Source: Paracoccus methylovorus (GTDB lineage: Bacteria; Pseudomonadota; Alphaproteobacteria; Rhodobacterales; Rhodobacteraceae). From it: a stretch of 64,000 nucleotides of DNA. Each line of letters begins with the position of its first letter. The first letter of the stretch is position 1. Positions 9,044-17,953 of the stretch are shown one piece after another. The stretch spans positions 1-64,000 of the forward strand of contig NZ_CP070372.1 of NCBI RefSeq assembly GCF_016919705.1. Reading direction: 5' to 3'. Under the pieces are notes generated by a model. The model worked only from the letters and a program-made list of their open reading frames with translations. It made no database searches and had not been told where the DNA came from. The translations under genes were made by a program, and so were the position numbers.

Positions 9044-9439
9044 TCAGCCGCCGTAATCCGCGTCCGAGACCTTTTCCATCCATGTGACGGCCGATCCGTC
9101 GATGGATTCCTGAATGGCGATATGGCTCATGGCGGTGTTTGCAGAGGCGCCATGCCAGTGCTTTTCGCCGGCCGGGAACCAGACCACGTCGCCGTCGTGG
9201 ATTTCTTCGACCGGGCCGCCCTCGCGCTGGACGCGGCCACGGCCGAAGGTCACGATCAGGGTCTGTCCGGCCGGATGCGTGTGCCATGCCGTTCGCGCGC
9301 CGGGTTCAAACGTCACATGGGCGACTTGGGCGCGGCCGGGCGGCTCGGCCGAGGACAGCGGGTCGAGGCGGACAGTGCCGGTGAACCAATCGGATGGTCC
9401 GGCAGTCGAGGGCGCTTGCCCCGAGCGGGTGATCTTCAT
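9044..9439 (-). CDS. Cupin-domain protein (small, single cupin)
   Basis: This is a 131-residue cytosolic single-domain cupin. Motif 1 reads [20 protein letters not shown] with the metal-binding H-x-H and a following glutamine. Motif 2 includes [15 protein letters not shown] with the second histidine site. The overall form resembles the cupins often annotated as carboxymuconolactone-decarboxylase-linked or mandelonitrile-lyase-like. The alcohol dehydrogenase gene lies immediately upstream on the same strand, 25 bases away, so the two form an operon and may act on aldehydes or related carbonyls. The actual reaction is not shown. Confidence 0.8.
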   Translation of the reverse strand: MKITRSGQAPSTAGPSDWFTGTVRLDPLSSAEPPGRAQVAHVTFEPGARTAWHTHPAGQTLIVTFGRGRVQREGGPVEEIHDGDVVWFPAGEKHWHGASANTAMSHIAIQESIDGSAVTWMEKVSDADYGG

Positions 9440-9464
9440 CTGTCGATCCTTTCAATCCTGCGGG

Positions 9465-10514
9465 TCAGGCGGCCATCGTCGCGATGTCCATCACGAAGCG
9501 GTATTTCACATCGCCCTTGAGCATCCTTGCATAGGCGGCCTCGATCTCGTCGGCGCGGATCATCTCGATATCGGAGGTGATGCCGTGTTCCGCGCAAAAA
9601 TCCAGCATTTCCTGCGTCTCGGGGATGCCGCCGATCATCGAGCCGGCAAGGCTGCGGCGCCGCAAGATCAGACTGAACACATTGGGCGAAGGATGCGGTG
9701 TCGCCGGCGCGCCGACCAGCGCCATGGTCCCGTCGCGTTTGAGAAGCGACAGGAACGCGTCCAGATCATGCGGGGCGGCCACGGTGTTCAGAATGAAGTC
9801 GAAGCTTTTTGCATGGGCTGCCATCTCGTCAGGATTGCGCGAGATGACCACCTCATCCGCCCCAAGCGCGTGCGCATCCGCGCGCTTGCTGTCCGAGGTC
9901 GTAAAGGCCACCACATGGGCGCCCATCGCATGTGCCAGCTTGACACCCATATGCCCCAAGCCCCCGATGCCGACGATCCCGACCTTTTTACCCGGCCCGG
10001 CACCCCAATGGCGCAGCGGCGACCAGGTGGTGATGCCCGCGCAAAGCAGGGGCGCCACGGCGGCAAGCTGCTCTTCCGGGTGGGTGATTTTCAGCACATA
10101 GCGTTCATGCACGACGATCTGCTGCGAATAGCCGCCCAGCGTGTGACCGGGCACGTCCGCAGTAGGGGCGTTATAGGTGCAGATCATCCCGTCGCAATAA
10201 TTCTCCAGCCCTTCGTCGCATTCGGCGCAATGCTGGCAACTGTCCACGATGCAGCCGACGCCGACCAGATCGCCGACCTTGTGGTTGCCAACATGATCGC
10301 CCACTGCGGCGATACGGCCCACGATCTCGTGCCCGGGCACGCAAGGGTAAAGCGTGCCGGCCCATTCGCTGCGCACCTGATGCAGGTCCGAATGGCAAAT
10401 GCCGCAATAGACAATCTGGATCTGCACGTCATGCGGGCCAGGTGCGCGCCGCGTGATCGACATCCGCGACAGCGGCTGGTCCGCCGCAGAGGCGCCATAG
10501 GCGAGAATGGTCAT
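9465..10514 (-). CDS. Zinc-dependent alcohol dehydrogenase (YahK/cinnamyl-alcohol type)
   Basis: This is a medium-chain zinc alcohol/aldehyde reductase of 349 residues. Visible features in order: YCGICHSDLH with the catalytic zinc cysteine, the GHEIVG motif, four structural-zinc cysteines in CQHCAECDEGLENYC, and the Rossmann motif GIGGLGHMGVKLA. The family (E. coli YahK, plant cinnamyl alcohol dehydrogenase) reduces aldehydes with NADPH. The ATG at 10514 (MTILAYGASAADQPLSRMSI) is chosen over an upstream extension to 10595 because it matches the normal N-terminus and follows an AAAGGAACAGG ribosome-binding site. It is the first gene of a two-gene operon with the cupin. Confidence 0.9.
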   Translation of the reverse strand: MTILAYGASAADQPLSRMSITRRAPGPHDVQIQIVYCGICHSDLHQVRSEWAGTLYPCVPGHEIVGRIAAVGDHVGNHKVGDLVGVGCIVDSCQHCAECDEGLENYCDGMICTYNAPTADVPGHTLGGYSQQIVVHERYVLKITHPEEQLAAVAPLLCAGITTWSPLRHWGAGPGKKVGIVGIGGLGHMGVKLAHAMGAHVVAFTTSDSKRADAHALGADEVVISRNPDEMAAHAKSFDFILNTVAAPHDLDAFLSLLKRDGTMALVGAPATPHPSPNVFSLILRRRSLAGSMIGGIPETQEMLDFCAEHGITSDIEMIRADEIEAAYARMLKGDVKYRFVMDIATMAA

Positions 10515-10749
10515 AGCCTGTTCCTTTGCTCGCTCCACCTTGGGAGTGTAATGATCCGGGACCTTCTGTGCGGACCATGCCCTTGAACGGCACATTCATG
10601 ATCCACGGACTTCATCCTAACCCTATATCGCCGCGGACCGTAACTCCGATCACGGCTGGTCAGCAGGATTTCGCGACCCGCCGTTCGCCAAAGGATCGGC
10701 TGGTCAAGCGCTAAGATCTGTTTGGAGGGAGCCTTCGGCAGTTCAGTTA

Positions 10750-10788
10750 CCCACGACCAGCGGATTATGGTCATCCGCTGGTCGTGGG
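10750..10788 (-). terminator. Strong hairpin terminator
   Basis: Perfect 16-bp arms (10750-10765 and 10773-10788) with a 7-base loop lie 14 bases beyond the stop of the pyruvyl-transferase fusion gene. They separate it from the alcohol dehydrogenase operon. No T-run follows. Confidence 0.75.
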
Positions 10789-10801
10789 CTGAGGATGATT
10801 A

Positions 10802-13081
10802 TCACTGTCCGATAAGGCGCCGAATTCTGTCCAATAAATTGGAGGACTGTTCTGCCGTAGACGACCCGGATGTGGGAAATGATATAACGGTAATATCATC
10901 CTTGCTTTTCGGGATCGCAGATTGCTTGACTTGCCGAGGAGATGCTTGATCCAAACCCCAGATCTGGTCAGGAATGCCTTTCAGAATATTTGGGCGTTGT
11001 TTTTCAAGATAATTTTTCATCACCTGCCGGCGTGCAGGTGTGATCTGCGTGTTTTCCTTGCCCAGCAGGCCACGGTAATAGGAGGCAAGTGATTTTCGCG
11101 CTCGAATTTTCTGGTAATAGCTGGGCTTATCTATGTGACCTTCGAAGAATGAGCTGAAGACCCAGTCCAGGATCTTCATCTGGGCCAATAGATCGACACC
11201 AGAATGCCCTGCACCCGGCATCTTCAAGGGAGTAAGGCTTTCAAACCGCCTGGCGTGCTGTGCATCCAGGCCATAAAGTGGATCGTAAATGACATATCCA
11301 CCAGCGGTTGTTTCTGCGCCGTCGCTGTATTTTCCATTCCAGTCGAATTTAAAGCTGGGCAAAGAGCGTTTTGCGGCAAGATCCCAGTAATTGATCTTTG
11401 GATCTCTGGTCGAAATCGGAGATGCCAAAAGCAGGCGAGAGATATTTAAAGGGCCGGAAAAAGCAGAGACCGCATAGGCACCCATGCTCGTTCCATAACC
11501 AAGACGGTTTGGGAAGTTCGGCAATGCTGCAGATATCTTGTCGAGGGCGTCGATAAAGGTTTGGTCGCGATAGAATTTGTTTTTTCCGCGAACGGAAGCA
11601 AAGCAAAGGCAATTGATATTTTTCCGCCGAAGATAATCAAAAGCCCAAGGCGATTTCATCGCCTGCATGTCATCTTCGGACACAGAGCCGCCGAGATGGG
11701 AGAATGTGATCACCAGCGGCTTGGATATATCGGAAAAGTGGTACTTTCCATAGACGTCGCCAATTCGGATATGATCGTCTTTGCCAATAGAAAATTCGAT
11801 TTTCTCTGAAACGGTCCTGACTGGCTGGGTGATGGTGCCGCCCTGCGCCTTGCTTGGGTTTGGCGCCGGTGCCGTGTCTGGCGACCCCGGAGGCTGCGGG
11901 TGAACCTTGAGCCCATGTCCTGCAAAGAACTCCCGGAACCGTTTGTGCAGCAGGAGATATTTTTCTTTGAATTTCCTTTCGGCGTCGTCACTTAGATGGG
12001 TCTCCAGCGTCTGACGCAAACCCAATCGAGCGAACTCTTTGGTGGACAGAGCCGGCAGATCGAAGAAGCTTGTCAGTTCTGCAACGCGGTTGTCGTGACT
12101 AAGGAAAATCGCCGGAATCCCGCTTTGCAACGCGGCGACTCCACCATGAAAACGATCCCCGATAAACACGTCATGCGCCATGGCTGCTTGACGCCAACCG
12201 CTGGTTTCCATGAAATAGGAATACCTGTCGAAAGGAAGGTTATCGACGCCGTAGCCTTTCAGATAATCCTCTAGCACTGCTTTATCGACCTCGCAGCGAC
12301 CCTCGTTAAAGGCTCTGGGGGTGGTTTGTAGGCCGGAAAAGGTGAAAACCTCGTCCTGCATGACATACGAGGCTTTCAAGCCCTGAAAGGCTTTGACCAG
12401 TTCCCGACCGCGAGGGTGAAGCGTGTTTTCAGTTTGCTTAAGATAGCCCGCAGTCATGATGCGCGCATTTTCAGCCCGGGCCCGTGCTGCGGCGTAATCC
12501 AGACTCATAATTGAATCGGGATAGGCGTAAAGGCTGGGGCATCCAATAATTGTAGCGTTTTCGTAGCCGTGTTTCCGAAGCCACAGCGCCGTTTCCCGTC
12601 CGCGCACCGCAAACACTTCGGCTTGTTCATTGAACATCGCGATCAGATCGAGATTCGACGGAATCATGTTCCTTGGATCCGGGTTTCCTTGCAATCCAGC
12701 GCCCAGAACCATGAATTTTACCCTGCCATTGAGCGCCCTAAGGGGGGCCAGCAGGTGCTGACCATCATGATCGGTGCGAATGAAATTCGCCATGGAGATG
12801 ATGATGAGATCAAAGTTTTCTTCCATCTGATCGGCAAAAGAATCGCCCAGACTGCGCTGCAGCGTGGCTACGTTTCCATAAATCGACTTCTTGACATCAT
12901 GCTCGAACAGCTTTGCGGGTGCCTCGGCGTGAATCATGTTGCCACGATTTCCGGTAAGTTGGTGGCTCAGCTTGAGTTCGGCGAACGTGCTGATCGTCGT
13001 CGACTGTGTGCCAAAAATGGGTTGGATATTGACTTGGGGCTTACTGATCGCCAGCCCGGGGCCGTGAAACAAAATCCGCAT
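10802..13081 (-). CDS. Polysaccharide pyruvyl transferase domain fused to an alpha/beta-hydrolase-like domain
   Basis: This is a 759-residue two-domain protein. Residues 1-395 form a polysaccharide pyruvyl transferase fold: MRILFHGPGLAIS at the start, FMVLGAGLQGNPD, RGRETALWLRKHG, GCPSLY, and the signature FIGDRFHGGVAALQSGIPAI. A proline-rich linker (about 395-430) follows. The C-terminal part carries a nucleophile elbow GYGTSMGAYAV (serine near residue 532) and later GAGHSGVDLL, a plausible catalytic histidine. Pyruvyl transferases add ketal pyruvate to sugars of surface polysaccharides; the second domain might be an esterase or acyltransferase. ATG codons at 13096 and 13081 are possible starts; 13081 fits the domain. 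The gene is clearly lower in GC than its neighbours and stands alone, which suggests transfer. Confidence 0.75.
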   Translation of the reverse strand: MRILFHGPGLAISKPQVNIQPIFGTQSTTISTFAELKLSHQLTGNRGNMIHAEAPAKLFEHDVKKSIYGNVATLQRSLGDSFADQMEENFDLIIISMANFIRTDHDGQHLLAPLRALNGRVKFMVLGAGLQGNPDPRNMIPSNLDLIAMFNEQAEVFAVRGRETALWLRKHGYENATIIGCPSLYAYPDSIMSLDYAAARARAENARIMTAGYLKQTENTLHPRGRELVKAFQGLKASYVMQDEVFTFSGLQTTPRAFNEGRCEVDKAVLEDYLKGYGVDNLPFDRYSYFMETSGWRQAAMAHDVFIGDRFHGGVAALQSGIPAIFLSHDNRVAELTSFFDLPALSTKEFARLGLRQTLETHLSDDAERKFKEKYLLLHKRFREFFAGHGLKVHPQPPGSPDTAPAPNPSKAQGGTITQPVRTVSEKIEFSIGKDDHIRIGDVYGKYHFSDISKPLVITFSHLGGSVSEDDMQAMKSPWAFDYLRRKNINCLCFASVRGKNKFYRDQTFIDALDKISAALPNFPNRLGYGTSMGAYAVSAFSGPLNISRLLLASPISTRDPKINYWDLAAKRSLPSFKFDWNGKYSDGAETTAGGYVIYDPLYGLDAQHARRFESLTPLKMPGAGHSGVDLLAQMKILDWVFSSFFEGHIDKPSYYQKIRARKSLASYYRGLLGKENTQITPARRQVMKNYLEKQRPNILKGIPDQIWGLDQASPRQVKQSAIPKSKDDITVISFPTSGSSTAEQSSNLLDRIRRLIGQ

Positions 13082-13268
13082 CCATTCCTCTTTCAAGCTT
13101 TATGCCGATACATCGCCCGAGATTTGCGTCATCGGTTTTACGTCTTTGAGTGTCCGGACAGCCCCACTATCGTTGCAAGCCCGGCTGCCCGCCATTCCAA
13201 ATTGGGACGCCCAAAGAGCATGAACTTCCCCCATGAGCCCGTGGCGGAGGTTGTCCTTCTCTGTCCCT

Positions 13269-14036
13269 TCAATGCAGCCCGAATTGCGCCATCAACTGCC
13301 GGCGCATATCGACGAAGTCGCGATGACTGCGGTCGCGGGGGCGGGGCAGGTCGTTGCCGATCAGGCGGGGCGGCGTCGCGCGGTCGCGCGACATGACCAG
13401 CACCCGGTCGGCCAGAAAGATGGCCTCTTCCAGATCATGGGTGACCAGCACCATCGTCACGCCCTCTTCCTGCCAGATGCGGGTCAGTTCCTCTTGCATG
13501 GTCAGCTTGGTCATCGCGTCCAGCGCGCCGAATGGCTCGTCCAGCAGCAGGATCTCGGGCTGGATCGCCAGGGCGCGGGCGATCCCCACGCGTTGCGCCA
13601 TGCCACCCGAAAGCTGGCGCGGCCAAGCGTTTTCAAAGCCGCTGAGACCCACCAGACGGATATAGCGCCGCGCACGGCCACGGGCCTCGTCCCGCGACAG
13701 GCCACGCAGGTCCAGCCCGAAGGACACGTTGTCCAGCACCGTCAACCAAGGCAGCAGGCGCGGTTCCTGAAAGATCACGGCGCGCTCGGTGCCCACGCCG
13801 GTCACGGCCTGCCCGTCGATCAGAACCTGCCCGCCATCCGGTGCCTCAAGACCGGCCAGAAGCCGCAACAGCGTGGTCTTGCCGCAGCCCGAGGGGCCGA
13901 CGATCGCCAGCGACTCGCCGCCGCGGATATCCAGATCCAGGTGGCGCAGGACCTGCAGCGACTGGCCGTTGAGGCTGTAGGATTTCGAGAGGTTGCGCAG
14001 GGCAACCTCTCTGCGGACAACGTCGGTCACGGTCAT
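13269..14036 (-). CDS. ABC transporter ATPase, sulfonate/nitrate/taurine type (SsuB-like)
   Basis: This 255-residue cytosolic ATPase powers the import system encoded just upstream. It has Walker A GPSGCGKTT, Q-loop VIFQEPRLLPWLTV, signature QLSGGMAQRVGIARAL, Walker B ILLLDEPFGALDA and H-loop VTHDLEEA. The PFGALDAMT motif and the LLPWLTV Q-loop are typical of SsuB, TauB and NrtD. The gene overlaps the stop of the binding-protein gene by 4 bases. It is the last gene of a four-gene minus-strand operon: monooxygenase, permease, binding protein, ATPase. Confidence 0.9.
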   Translation of the reverse strand: MTVTDVVRREVALRNLSKSYSLNGQSLQVLRHLDLDIRGGESLAIVGPSGCGKTTLLRLLAGLEAPDGGQVLIDGQAVTGVGTERAVIFQEPRLLPWLTVLDNVSFGLDLRGLSRDEARGRARRYIRLVGLSGFENAWPRQLSGGMAQRVGIARALAIQPEILLLDEPFGALDAMTKLTMQEELTRIWQEEGVTMVLVTHDLEEAIFLADRVLVMSRDRATPPRLIGNDLPRPRDRSHRDFVDMRRQLMAQFGLH

Positions 14037-15007
14037 TTTGCGGCGACCTCTTCTTGCGTGATCAGCAGCACGTCGCGCGCTTTCAACTGGCCCTCGGCCA
14101 ACTTGCCTTCACGCACCAGCACGTCGATCCAGAACTGCACGTCGCGTTCGGTGGCCAGCCCGCCCTTGCGCACGCCATAGCCTGCGAAGAAGGCGGCGAC
14201 ATCGGGGTTCTCGCCCCGGTCCTTGAGAACCTTGGCGGTGATCTCGCGGGTTTTCTCGGGGTGTTCGCGCGCATAATCCAGCGCCCGCGCCGAGGTCTCG
14301 ACAAAGATGCGGGCTGCGTCGGGGTGATCCTCGACCCAATCGCGACGCAGCACGGCAAAACCGCCGGCGATGTCGCCCAGCACGTCGGTATCGCCGAACA
14401 CCGCGCGAATGCCGCCCTGCTGGCGCGCGGCGCCTTCGAAGGTGGTCTGCCAATAGCCAAAGGCCGCCACATCGACCTGACCGGAACGCAGCACCTGTTC
14501 AAGCTGCGGTCCCGGCACCGTCACCAGATTGGCGGCGTCCTGTGCCAGACCCTTCTGCTGCAGCGCCTCGCGCACGGTATAGTCCAGATGCGCGCCAAGC
14601 GTGTTTACCGCGATGGTCTTGCCGGCAATATCCTCGATCGAGCGGATCGGGCTGTCCTCCAGCACGTAAAAGATCGACTGGACCTGATCGTTGATGCCCT
14701 GCGTCGGATAGGCGGCGATGAAATCGTTGCCGCCGATGATCGAGTTCAGCACGGCCGCAGTTGCGGCGCTGCCGATCTCGATCGAGCCGCCGGCCAGCGC
14801 CATCAGCGATTCCGGTCCGCCTGCGGCGTAGCCCACGGTTTCGACATCGACGCCGGTTCCGTCGAACCAGCCCAGCTCTTTGGCCAGTTCATGTGCCGCG
14901 ATGCCGCCATGGCTGGCCAGGTAGCGCAGCGTGACATCTTCGGCGTGGGCTGTGCCGGACAGCGTGAGAGCAGTGCCCAAGGCCAGCGAAGACAGGAGGT
15001 GTTTCAT
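14033..15007 (-). CDS. ABC substrate-binding protein, SsuA/NMT1-like (aliphatic sulfonate type)
   Basis: This 324-residue periplasmic binding protein has a signal peptide (MKHLLSSLALGTALTLSGTA, then HA) and an NMT1/SsuA-type fold. Visible features are DVTLRYLASHGGIAAHELAK at the mature start, GSIEIGSAATAAVLNSI, and DIAGKTIAVNTLGAHLDYTV. The family binds sulfonates, taurine, nitrate or thiamine precursors. The neighbouring FMN-dependent monooxygenase points to an organosulfur or similar small organic compound. It lies between the permease (36 bases upstream) and the ATPase (4-base overlap). Confidence 0.87.
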   Translation of the reverse strand: MKHLLSSLALGTALTLSGTAHAEDVTLRYLASHGGIAAHELAKELGWFDGTGVDVETVGYAAGGPESLMALAGGSIEIGSAATAAVLNSIIGGNDFIAAYPTQGINDQVQSIFYVLEDSPIRSIEDIAGKTIAVNTLGAHLDYTVREALQQKGLAQDAANLVTVPGPQLEQVLRSGQVDVAAFGYWQTTFEGAARQQGGIRAVFGDTDVLGDIAGGFAVLRRDWVEDHPDAARIFVETSARALDYAREHPEKTREITAKVLKDRGENPDVAAFFAGYGVRKGGLATERDVQFWIDVLVREGKLAEGQLKARDVLLITQEEVAAK

Positions 15008-15043
15008 CGGAAGGGTATCCTTGATGGGATTCGGGAATAATAG

Positions 15044-15877
15044 TCAGCGGTCTGTAACAGCCCAGCGACACAGGCGGCGTTGCAGCGCGACAAGAACCGC
15101 GTTGGCCGCAAGCCCCAGAAAAGCCAGCAGAAAGATCGCGGCGAACATCAGCGGAATCTGGAAATTGTACTGGGCGTTCATCACCTGGAAGCCCAGCCCC
15201 TTGTTCGCGCCGATCATCTCGGCGGCGATCAGCAGCAACAGTGCGGTCGTGGCTGACAGGCGCAGGCCGACGAAGATCGCGGGAACCGAGGCAGGCAGCA
15301 CCACGCGGCGAAAGATCGCCAGATGCCCGGCGCCATAGCTGCGCGCCATTTCGATCAGCTTGCGGTCCACTTCCTGCACGCCGCCGATGGTGGCCAGAAG
15401 GATCGGAAACAGCGTCGCCCAGAAGATCACGAAGACCTTTGAGGTCTCGCCCAGACCCAGCAGCAGAATGAAGACCGGGTAAAGCGCCAGCGCCGAGGTC
15501 TGCCGGAATAGTTGCAGGATCGGGTCCAGCGCCCGCTCGACCGGGGGCAACTGGCCCATCAGCAACCCAAGCGGGATGCCAAGTGCCACCGCGGCCCCGA
15601 AGGCGATGCCGGCGCGTTGCAGGCTGATGCCGATATCGTCAAGCAGCGCCCCGCTGGACAGCCCCTGCCACAGTGCGGCGAAGATCTTGTCCAGCGGCGG
15701 GAACACCGCCGGGCTGACCCAGCCAAGGGGACCCGACAATTGCCACAGGACCAGAAAGACCGCGACCAACCCATAGCGAGAGGCCAGTCCGGCCAGACGG
15801 CCGCGCCACGCGGGCAGGGCGGAAGGGCCGGGGGCGCCCTTGCGCGGGCGCGGTGTGTCCAATGTCTGAAGGCTCAT
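15044..15877 (-). CDS. ABC transporter permease, SsuC/TauC-like
   Basis: This is an inner-membrane permease of 277 residues with about six membrane segments of the BPD_transp_1 type. The conserved EAA-like loop reads EVDRKLIEMARSYGAGHLAI, followed by RRVVLPASVPAIFVGLRLS. The N-terminal 30 residues are arginine- and proline-rich and cytosolic. It forms the channel of the sulfonate-type importer with the ATPase at 13269-14036. It is separated from the monooxygenase stop by 4 bases, so the two are surely co-transcribed. Confidence 0.9.
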   Translation of the reverse strand: MSLQTLDTPRPRKGAPGPSALPAWRGRLAGLASRYGLVAVFLVLWQLSGPLGWVSPAVFPPLDKIFAALWQGLSSGALLDDIGISLQRAGIAFGAAVALGIPLGLLMGQLPPVERALDPILQLFRQTSALALYPVFILLLGLGETSKVFVIFWATLFPILLATIGGVQEVDRKLIEMARSYGAGHLAIFRRVVLPASVPAIFVGLRLSATTALLLLIAAEMIGANKGLGFQVMNAQYNFQIPLMFAAIFLLAFLGLAANAVLVALQRRLCRWAVTDR

Positions 15878-15881
15878 GGCC

Positions 15882-17234
15882 CTACTCCGCGGCCTGGGCG
15901 GCGGCGCGCGCGGCCGCGTAGCGATTGATGGGGAAGGGCAGGCCCAGATTCTCGCGCAGGGTCCGGCCCTCGTATTCGGTGCGGAACAGGCCGCGGCGCT
16001 GCAATTCCGGGATCACCAGTTCGACGAAATCGTCAAGCCCGGTCGGCAACCATGGCGGCAGGATGTTGAAGCCGTCCGCGCCTTCGTTTTCGAACCACTC
16101 TTGCAGCACATCCGCGATGCGGCTGGCCGAGCCGACGATGGTGTAATGACCGCGTGCCGTGGCGACCCATTGGAAAAGCTGGCGGATGGTGAAGTCGTTT
16201 TCATCCGCGATCTGGCGGATCAGCGCCTGACGGGACTTCATCCCCTCGGTCGGGGGGGCGGGGGGAAGTGGCGCATCCAGATCATAGCCGGTCAGGTCCA
16301 GCGTGCCGCCGGTCAACCCGTTCAGCAGCGAGACGCCGTCCTCGTCGCGGATCAGCCCGGTCAGCGCGGCGTATTTTTCCTGCGCTTCCTCGTCCGTGCG
16401 GCCAACGAAGGGCGCGACGCCGGGCATGATCAGGACATGATCCGGGTTGCGGCCCAGATTACGCGCGCGACGCTTGATATCGCGATAGAATTCCTGTGCC
16501 GTGGACAGGTGTTGATGCGCGGTGAAGATCACTTCGGCCGTGGCGGCGGCCAGGGCGCGGCCATCCTCGGACTGGCCGGCCTGCACGATTACCGGATGGC
16601 CCTGCGGTGAACGCGGCACGTTCAGCGGGCCCTGCACTTTGAAATGCTCGCCCTTGTGGTCGGCCGCATGCAGTTTGTCGCGGTCGAAGAAATCGCCGCT
16701 GGCCTTGTCGCGGATGAAGATGTCGTCCTCGAAACTGTCCCAAAGCTTCCTGACCACCTCGACATGCTCGGCCGCGCGTTTGTAGCGGAAGGCATGCGGG
16801 AACTGCTGGTCGAGGTTGAAGTTCCGCGCCGCCGCCTCGGTCGCGGTCGTCACCACGTTCCAGCCCGCGCGCCCTTGCGATATCAGGTCGAGCGAGGCGA
16901 ATTTGCGGGCGGTGTTATAGGGTTCTTCATACGTGGTCGAGGCGGTGGCGATGAAGCCCAGATGGGTGGTCAGCGGCGCGAGCGCGGCGAACAGCGTCAC
17001 CGGCTCGAACCCCGCGACACGGGCAGGACCCCCTTCAGACGTGCCGCCGACCGAGGCCGCCAGACCGTCGGCCAGAAAATAGGCGTCGAACAAGCCGCGC
17101 TCGGCGGTTTGCGCAAGCTGCTTGTGAAATTCGAAGCTGACGGCACCGTCGGCCGGCTGATCGGGATGGCGCCACGAGGCGATATGCTGTCCGCCGCCGG
17201 GCAGAAAGGCGCCGAGTCTGATCTTGCGGGTCAT
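15882..17234 (-). CDS. FMN-dependent monooxygenase, NtaA/SnaA/DszA/SoxA family
   Basis: This 450-residue flavin-dependent monooxygenase of the bacterial luciferase superfamily uses FMNH2 supplied by a separate reductase. The start MTRKIRLGAFLPGGGQHIAS is followed by WRHP; AGWNVVTTATEAAARNFN and HYTIVGSASRIADVLQEW are family hallmarks. Members desulfurise dibenzothiophene sulfone or oxidise nitrilotriacetate and other small substrates. Its operon with an Ssu-type importer suggests release of sulfite from an imported organosulfur compound. The ATG at 17234 follows GAAAGGAGAG; an open extension to 17393 does not look coding. The FMN reductase gene at 41930-42493 could be a distant partner, but this is speculative. 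Confidence 0.87.
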   Translation of the reverse strand: MTRKIRLGAFLPGGGQHIASWRHPDQPADGAVSFEFHKQLAQTAERGLFDAYFLADGLAASVGGTSEGGPARVAGFEPVTLFAALAPLTTHLGFIATASTTYEEPYNTARKFASLDLISQGRAGWNVVTTATEAAARNFNLDQQFPHAFRYKRAAEHVEVVRKLWDSFEDDIFIRDKASGDFFDRDKLHAADHKGEHFKVQGPLNVPRSPQGHPVIVQAGQSEDGRALAAATAEVIFTAHQHLSTAQEFYRDIKRRARNLGRNPDHVLIMPGVAPFVGRTDEEAQEKYAALTGLIRDEDGVSLLNGLTGGTLDLTGYDLDAPLPPAPPTEGMKSRQALIRQIADENDFTIRQLFQWVATARGHYTIVGSASRIADVLQEWFENEGADGFNILPPWLPTGLDDFVELVIPELQRRGLFRTEYEGRTLRENLGLPFPINRYAAARAAAQAAE

Positions 17235-17316
17235 GTTGCTCTCCTTTCGGGATATGCGCGTTCGGTCCCGCCAGCGGGTTCGTTGGGTGATCAGGCGGGT
17301 CGGTCGTGGGTAAGGG

Positions 17317-17481
17317 TCAGGCGGCGCGGCCGCGATAAGACGCAGGACAGGGATCGGGATGCCGAAGATCGGCCAAACCGCCGATGACGTCATGGCTGCG
17401 GGTCGTGGTCATTACGCCCCGCGCCCGGCATGCCGAGGTTGCGCTGTGGCTGCCCGTCAGTCCTGCGATGCGATAGGTCAT
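17317..17481 (-). CDS. Possible 54-residue leader ORF ahead of the organosulfur operon
   Basis: An ATG at 17481, preceded by AAGGGG, opens a 54-codon frame. It begins MTYRIAGLTGSHSATSACRA and ends PCPASYRGRAA, with no domain, signal peptide or membrane segment. It lies 82 bases upstream of the monooxygenase start, on the same strand. The position and the single SACRARG segment suggest a regulatory leader peptide, but a chance frame in GC-rich DNA is almost as likely. The surrounding region 17482-17953 otherwise contains only promoter DNA for the two diverging operons. Confidence 0.3.
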   Translation of the reverse strand: MTYRIAGLTGSHSATSACRARGVMTTTRSHDVIGGLADLRHPDPCPASYRGRAA

Positions 17482-17863
17482 GAGATGCCCCTTATCACGA
17501 GTTAATATGTCGTGTTTGTAGCGGCCGGCGGCCTTTGTGGCGATTCCAAATAGCGGCGGCGGTTTGGGATGCTGTTGTTGTTTGGGTGCGCGCAAAAAGA
17601 GAATTATTTCTCTCGCCCGGTTGGGTGACTGAAAGTCCGAATCGGTGGCCTTAATTTAAATAGCTGAATATACGTAATAATTCATGGGATAAGACAGACG
17701 CCAGCCGCGAATGGCAATCGCCACCTTCGTCTTCGGGGTGGATTTTTCTCCGACCGGCCACGTTGCCATGAAAAAACGCAACCGATCGGTTGTCTTTAAG
17801 CGGAAGCGGCTGCGGCAATTCGTCGAGGATTGAAGACCACCCGTCCGGGCAAGTTCATCTCAG

Positions 17864-17892
17864 TGTCACGCGCTGGTGCCTTTACTGTCACA
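17864..17892 (+). promoter_or_regulatory. Candidate PhoB (Pho) box
   Basis: Three 7-base repeats start at 17864 (TGTCACG), 17875 (GGTGCCT, degenerate) and 17886 (TGTCACA), at exact 11-base spacing. This is the period of PhoB sites (CTGTCAT-type repeats). The box ends 61 bases before the alkaline phosphatase start, so phosphate-starvation control is likely. Confidence 0.6.
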
Positions 17893-17953
17893 CAAGGGGG
17901 TTAGACGGCGTGCCGAGAGCTTGGCGCTCTGCACGAAATCCAACGAGGCTTCC

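Noticed and set aside
9114..10586. 490-codon plus-strand frame opposite the cupin and alcohol dehydrogenase genes
   Set aside because: It lies antisense to two recognisable genes, is full of arginine and histidine, and resembles no family; it is a GC-rich shadow.
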